Assembly (NCBI GenBank): GCA_030428565.1 | Contig: JAUIDR010000004.1 | Coordinates: forward strand, 1-64,000 | Origin: Alphaproteobacteria bacterium | Lineage (GTDB): Bacteria > Pseudomonadota > Alphaproteobacteria > UBA7985 > JAUIBT01 | Length of the DNA stretch: 64,000 nucleotides | Direction of reading: 5' to 3' | Part shown: in pieces, positions 61,556 to 64,000 of the stretch | How positions within the stretch are numbered: position 1 is the stretch's first letter | Layout: every line of letters starts with the position of its first letter | Made by a program: the position numbers and the translations under genes | The notes under the pieces: model-generated | Told to the model about the DNA's origin: nothing | Database searches by the model: none | What the model saw: only the letters and a program-made list of their open reading frames with translations

Positions 61556-62959
61556 TTAGTCCATGTGGCGAACATCGGTCAGGTGACCGGTGATGGCCGC
61601 CGCCGCCGCCATAGCTGGCGACAACAGGTGCGTGCGACCGCCCTTACCTTGGCGGCCCTCGAAGTTACGGTTTGAAGTTGAAGCGGCCCGTTCTTGCGGC
61701 TTCAAGCGATCTTGGTTCATCGCCAAGCACATAGAACAGCCGGGCTCACGAACGTCAAATCCGGCTTCGCGCAGCTTGGCTGTGATGCCCTCTTCTTCGG
61801 CTTGCTGGGCGACCAGGCCGGAGCCCGGAACCACCATTGCACGGACACCGTCGGCAACCTTGCGGCCCTCCGCGACCTTCGCTACTTCGCGCAGGTCTTC
61901 GATACGACCATTGGTACAAGAGCCGATGAACACCGTATCCACGCCCACATCTTCCATGCGTGTACCGGCCTTCAAGCCCATGTATTCTAAGCTACGTTCC
62001 ATGGCGACAGCGCGGTTCTCGTCATAGTCGGCCGGGTTCGGCACAACGCCGGTAATCGGCACCACGTCTTGCGGTGACGTGCCCCAAGAGACCTGCGGAG
62101 CGATGTCCGAGCCGTTCAGGGTTACGATGCGATCATAGTGGGCACCCGGGTCGCTAGGCAGGGTCTTCCAATAGGCAACAGCGCGCTCCCAATCGTCACC
62201 TTTCGGAGCCATGGGGCGGCCCTTTAAGTATTCGAAGGTCTTGTTGTCGGGCGCAATCAGGCCCGCGCGCGCACCGCCTTCGATCGACATGTTACAGATG
62301 GTCATACGACCTTCCATCGACAGGTCTTCAATGGCCTGGCCGCAATATTCCATCACGTAGCCCGTACCGCCCGCGGTGCCAATTTCAGCGATAATCGCCA
62401 AAATGATGTCTTTGGCTGAACAACCCAAGCCCAAGCTGCCGTTGACCTCGATCTTCATATTCTTGGCGGGCTTTTGAATCAGTGTCTGAGTCGCCAAGAC
62501 GTGCTCGACTTCTGATGTGCCGATACCAAACGCCAAAGAGCCAAAGGCGCCGTGTGTTGAGGTGTGGCTATCGCCGCAAACGATGGTCATGCCCGGCAAA
62601 GTAAAGCCCTGCTCTGGGCCGATGATGTGAACGATGCCTTGGCGCATGTCCAACATATCGAACAATTGGACGCCGAACTCGTTGGCATTCTTGCGCAGCG
62701 TATCGACTTGGATGCGGGACATTTCTTCGTCGATGCCGTCCGCGCGGCCCTTGGTCGGTACGTTGTGATCGGGCACAGCCAAAGTCAACTCAGGACGGCG
62801 CACCTTGCGGTCGGTCATGCGCAGGCCCTCAAAAGCCTGCGGAGACGTCACTTCGTGGACCAAGTGGCGGTCGATATAGATCAAGCAGGTTCCGTCATCG
62901 TTAGTCTTAACGACGTGGCTGTCCCAGATTTTGTCAAACAGGGTCTTAGGGGCTGACAT
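61556..62959 (-). CDS. leuC: 3-isopropylmalate dehydratase large subunit
   Basis: A 467-residue aconitase-family protein of normal LeuC length; with LeuD it isomerises 2- to 3-isopropylmalate in leucine synthesis. The Fe-S cluster ligands are visible in [13 protein letters not shown] (about 344-356) and in the [11 protein letters not shown] pair (about 404-414). [32 protein letters not shown] is the substrate/cofactor signature. It is monocistronic, with its own terminator and repeats downstream, and is divergent from leuD by 169 bases, whereas leuC and leuD usually share a strand. Confidence 0.97.
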   Translation of the reverse strand: MSAPKTLFDKIWDSHVVKTNDDGTCLIYIDRHLVHEVTSPQAFEGLRMTDRKVRRPELTLAVPDHNVPTKGRADGIDEEMSRIQVDTLRKNANEFGVQLFDMLDMRQGIVHIIGPEQGFTLPGMTIVCGDSHTSTHGAFGSLAFGIGTSEVEHVLATQTLIQKPAKNMKIEVNGSLGLGCSAKDIILAIIAEIGTAGGTGYVMEYCGQAIEDLSMEGRMTICNMSIEGGARAGLIAPDNKTFEYLKGRPMAPKGDDWERAVAYWKTLPSDPGAHYDRIVTLNGSDIAPQVSWGTSPQDVVPITGVVPNPADYDENRAVAMERSLEYMGLKAGTRMEDVGVDTVFIGSCTNGRIEDLREVAKVAEGRKVADGVRAMVVPGSGLVAQQAEEEGITAKLREAGFDVREPGCSMCLAMNQDRLKPQERAASTSNRNFEGRQGKGGRTHLLSPAMAAAAAITGHLTDVRHMD

Positions 62960-63128
62960 GCGTTCGCGGGCCTTAGAATTGAGTAGAAACGTTGGAGAAT
63001 TAGGCTGCGCACATTAGAGAGGCAAGCGCTTTCCTGCAAGAGGTCGATTTGTAGCCTTGCAGTCTTGCGCAAGGCCTGGCACCTATGGCGGTCAAATCCC
63101 TATATTCTCGTACGGAGTCTTGTTCCAG

Positions 63129-63746
63129 ATGGAAAAATTCACCACCCACACGGGCACCAGCGCGCCCTTGGATCTGCAAAACGTCGATACCGACATGGTT
63201 ATCCCTGCCGATTACCTGAAGACCATTAAGCGTACCGGCTTGGGCGAGGGCCTGTTTAACCGTCTGCGTTACCGCGAAGACGGCTCTGAAGTTGAAAACT
63301 TCTTCATGAATCAGGAACAGTTCGACGGCGCTTCCGTCTTGGTGACCCGCGATAACTTTGGTTGTGGTTCTTCACGTGAACACGCGCCTTGGGCTCTGTT
63401 GGACTATGGCATCAAGGTCGTCTTGGCCCCCAGCTTTGCCGACATTTTCTATAACAACTGCTTTAAGAACGGCATTTTGCCGATCAAGCTGCCCAAAGCC
63501 ATCGTTGACGAGCTGATGAAGGACGCCAACCAGGCAAGCCGCTTGGTCGTTGACTTGGAAGCACGGACAATTACCCGTGCCAATGGCGACGTTATTCCGT
63601 TTGAGCTGGAAGATTTCCGTCGTCACAATCTGCTAAACGGCCTGGATGATATCGGCATTACGCTCAACAGCGCCGACGAAATCGGCAGCTTTGAAACAAA
63701 CGACGCGGCGGCGCGTCCTTGGCTGGCCCCGGCCGAAGCGGCTTAA
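63129..63746 (+). CDS. leuD: 3-isopropylmalate dehydratase small subunit
   Basis: A 205-residue LeuD of usual size. [16 protein letters not shown] (about 74-89) is the swivel-domain signature, and [22 protein letters not shown] (about 18-39) the substrate loop. A frame from 63057 is open, but ATG 63129 starts the conserved [18 protein letters not shown] possible -10 (TATATT, 63102-63107) lies just upstream. It faces leuC, so the two subunits must be co-expressed from divergent promoters. Confidence 0.97.
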   Translation: MEKFTTHTGTSAPLDLQNVDTDMVIPADYLKTIKRTGLGEGLFNRLRYREDGSEVENFFMNQEQFDGASVLVTRDNFGCGSSREHAPWALLDYGIKVVLAPSFADIFYNNCFKNGILPIKLPKAIVDELMKDANQASRLVVDLEARTITRANGDVIPFELEDFRRHNLLNGLDDIGITLNSADEIGSFETNDAAARPWLAPAEAA

Positions 63747-63962
63747 GACTGCGGTGGAGGGCGGTCTTGCTATGGCCTTCAAAACCGCCCGAGCCTTCTA
63801 ATCGGTATGGACAGCGCCACCGCCACCGCAAGGAATGCCAAACAAGCGAGCTGGCTTTGGGCGTTGATCCGTCGCGAACGCCAGCGGCTCGCGGGATCGA
63901 ATTCGTACGCGATCCCTGCAAGCTCAACGAAGCCCCAGCCCCAGCATCAAAAGGAGCCTGCT

Positions 63963-64000
63963 ATGCGCGCTTGGATTCTACGCAAATCAGAAGACGGCGA
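63963..64000 (+). CDS. Start of an unidentified gene (cut by right edge)
   Basis: AAGGAG at 63951-63956 lies 6 bases before ATG 63963, and the reading frame MRAWILRKSEDG runs off the window. Twelve residues do not allow an assignment. It begins 216 bases after leuD on the same strand; a leuB start would look different, so the usual leuD-leuB order is not supported. Confidence 0.45.
   Translation, partial: MRAWILRKSEDG

Noticed and set aside
63078-63095. Sigma-54 promoter (TGGCAC-N5-TTGC) before leuD
   Set aside because: TGGCAC is present, but the downstream element reads GCGGT instead of TTGC.
63759-63790. Terminator after leuD
   Set aside because: GGGCGGT/ACCGCCC could pair, but the loop is 18 bases and no T-tract follows.
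1-64000. tRNA, rRNA, CRISPR arrays, insertion sequences or prophage genes
   Set aside because: Reading the gaps and gene products gave no T-loop-like tRNA end, no regularly spaced repeats, no transposase or phage protein; a covariance-model scan was not possible.

Overview
The window is an ordinary chromosomal stretch of an alphaproteobacterium, roughly 55-60% GC by eye. Evidence for the class: the DacC-HolB-MetG-TatD-MBL block, mfd/sdhE/recG as neighbours, a stand-alone NDUFS4-like complex I subunit, a SufBCDS-SufT operon behind an Rrf2 regulator, the imuA-imuB-dnaE2 mutasome, and betaine-lipid genes btaA/btaB. No order or genus can be fixed from the sequence. I see no rRNA, tRNA, CRISPR array, prophage or insertion sequence.

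Layout. 1-7.4 kb: tail of a coiled-coil protein, an APH-fold kinase, a PlsC-like acyltransferase, PxpA, two paralogous proline-rich lipoproteins and an NCS2 nucleobase permease. 7.4-15.7 kb (minus): DacC, HolB, MetG, TatD and an MBL hydrolase, with the usual tmk missing between DacC and HolB; then an XpaC-like membrane protein and the btaA-btaB pair. 15.8-22 kb: mfd, sdhE and divergent recG. 22-28.6 kb: a small secreted protein, ilvD, bpt, an orphan TRAP-type binding protein and an S41 peptidase. 28.9-34.7 kb: rrf2-sufB-sufC-sufD-sufS-sufT with a visible promoter/operator. 35.1-42.1 kb: sucA, sucB, yciB, a FrnE-like DsbA protein, the NDUFS4-like protein and a DUF1045 2H phosphoesterase. 42.1-49.5 kb: Pta, an FG-GAP-like secreted protein, a tight minus-strand run (acyl-CoA ligase, omega-aminotransferase, GH1 beta-glucosidase, CueR-like regulator) and a divergent HCCA isomerase-like protein. 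49.6-55.1 kb: imuA-imuB-dnaE2 behind a 9+4+9 palindrome. 55.2-64 kb: nadK, a CinA-type protein, map-radC, a Bcr/CflA exporter, a DUF4424-SH3 protein, and leuC and leuD in divergent orientation, with a new gene starting at the right edge.

How the genes work together. Most of the content is housekeeping: translation and repair (metG, bpt, map, mfd, recG, radC), Fe-S assembly (suf) that would serve clients in the same window (ilvD, leuC), the 2-oxoglutarate dehydrogenase core, and branched-chain amino acid synthesis. Accessory traits are phosphorus-free betaine lipids (btaAB), SOS mutagenesis (imuAB-dnaE2) and small exported proteins of unknown role.

No clearly new multigene system stands out. 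The most noteworthy items are the palindrome abutting the imuA start codon, the inverted repeat between the -35 and -10 of the suf regulator, the paired lipoproteins with a shared C-terminal motif, the missing tmk, and short tandem duplications at the 3' flanks of at least five genes, one of which duplicates the gene's last seven codons plus stop.
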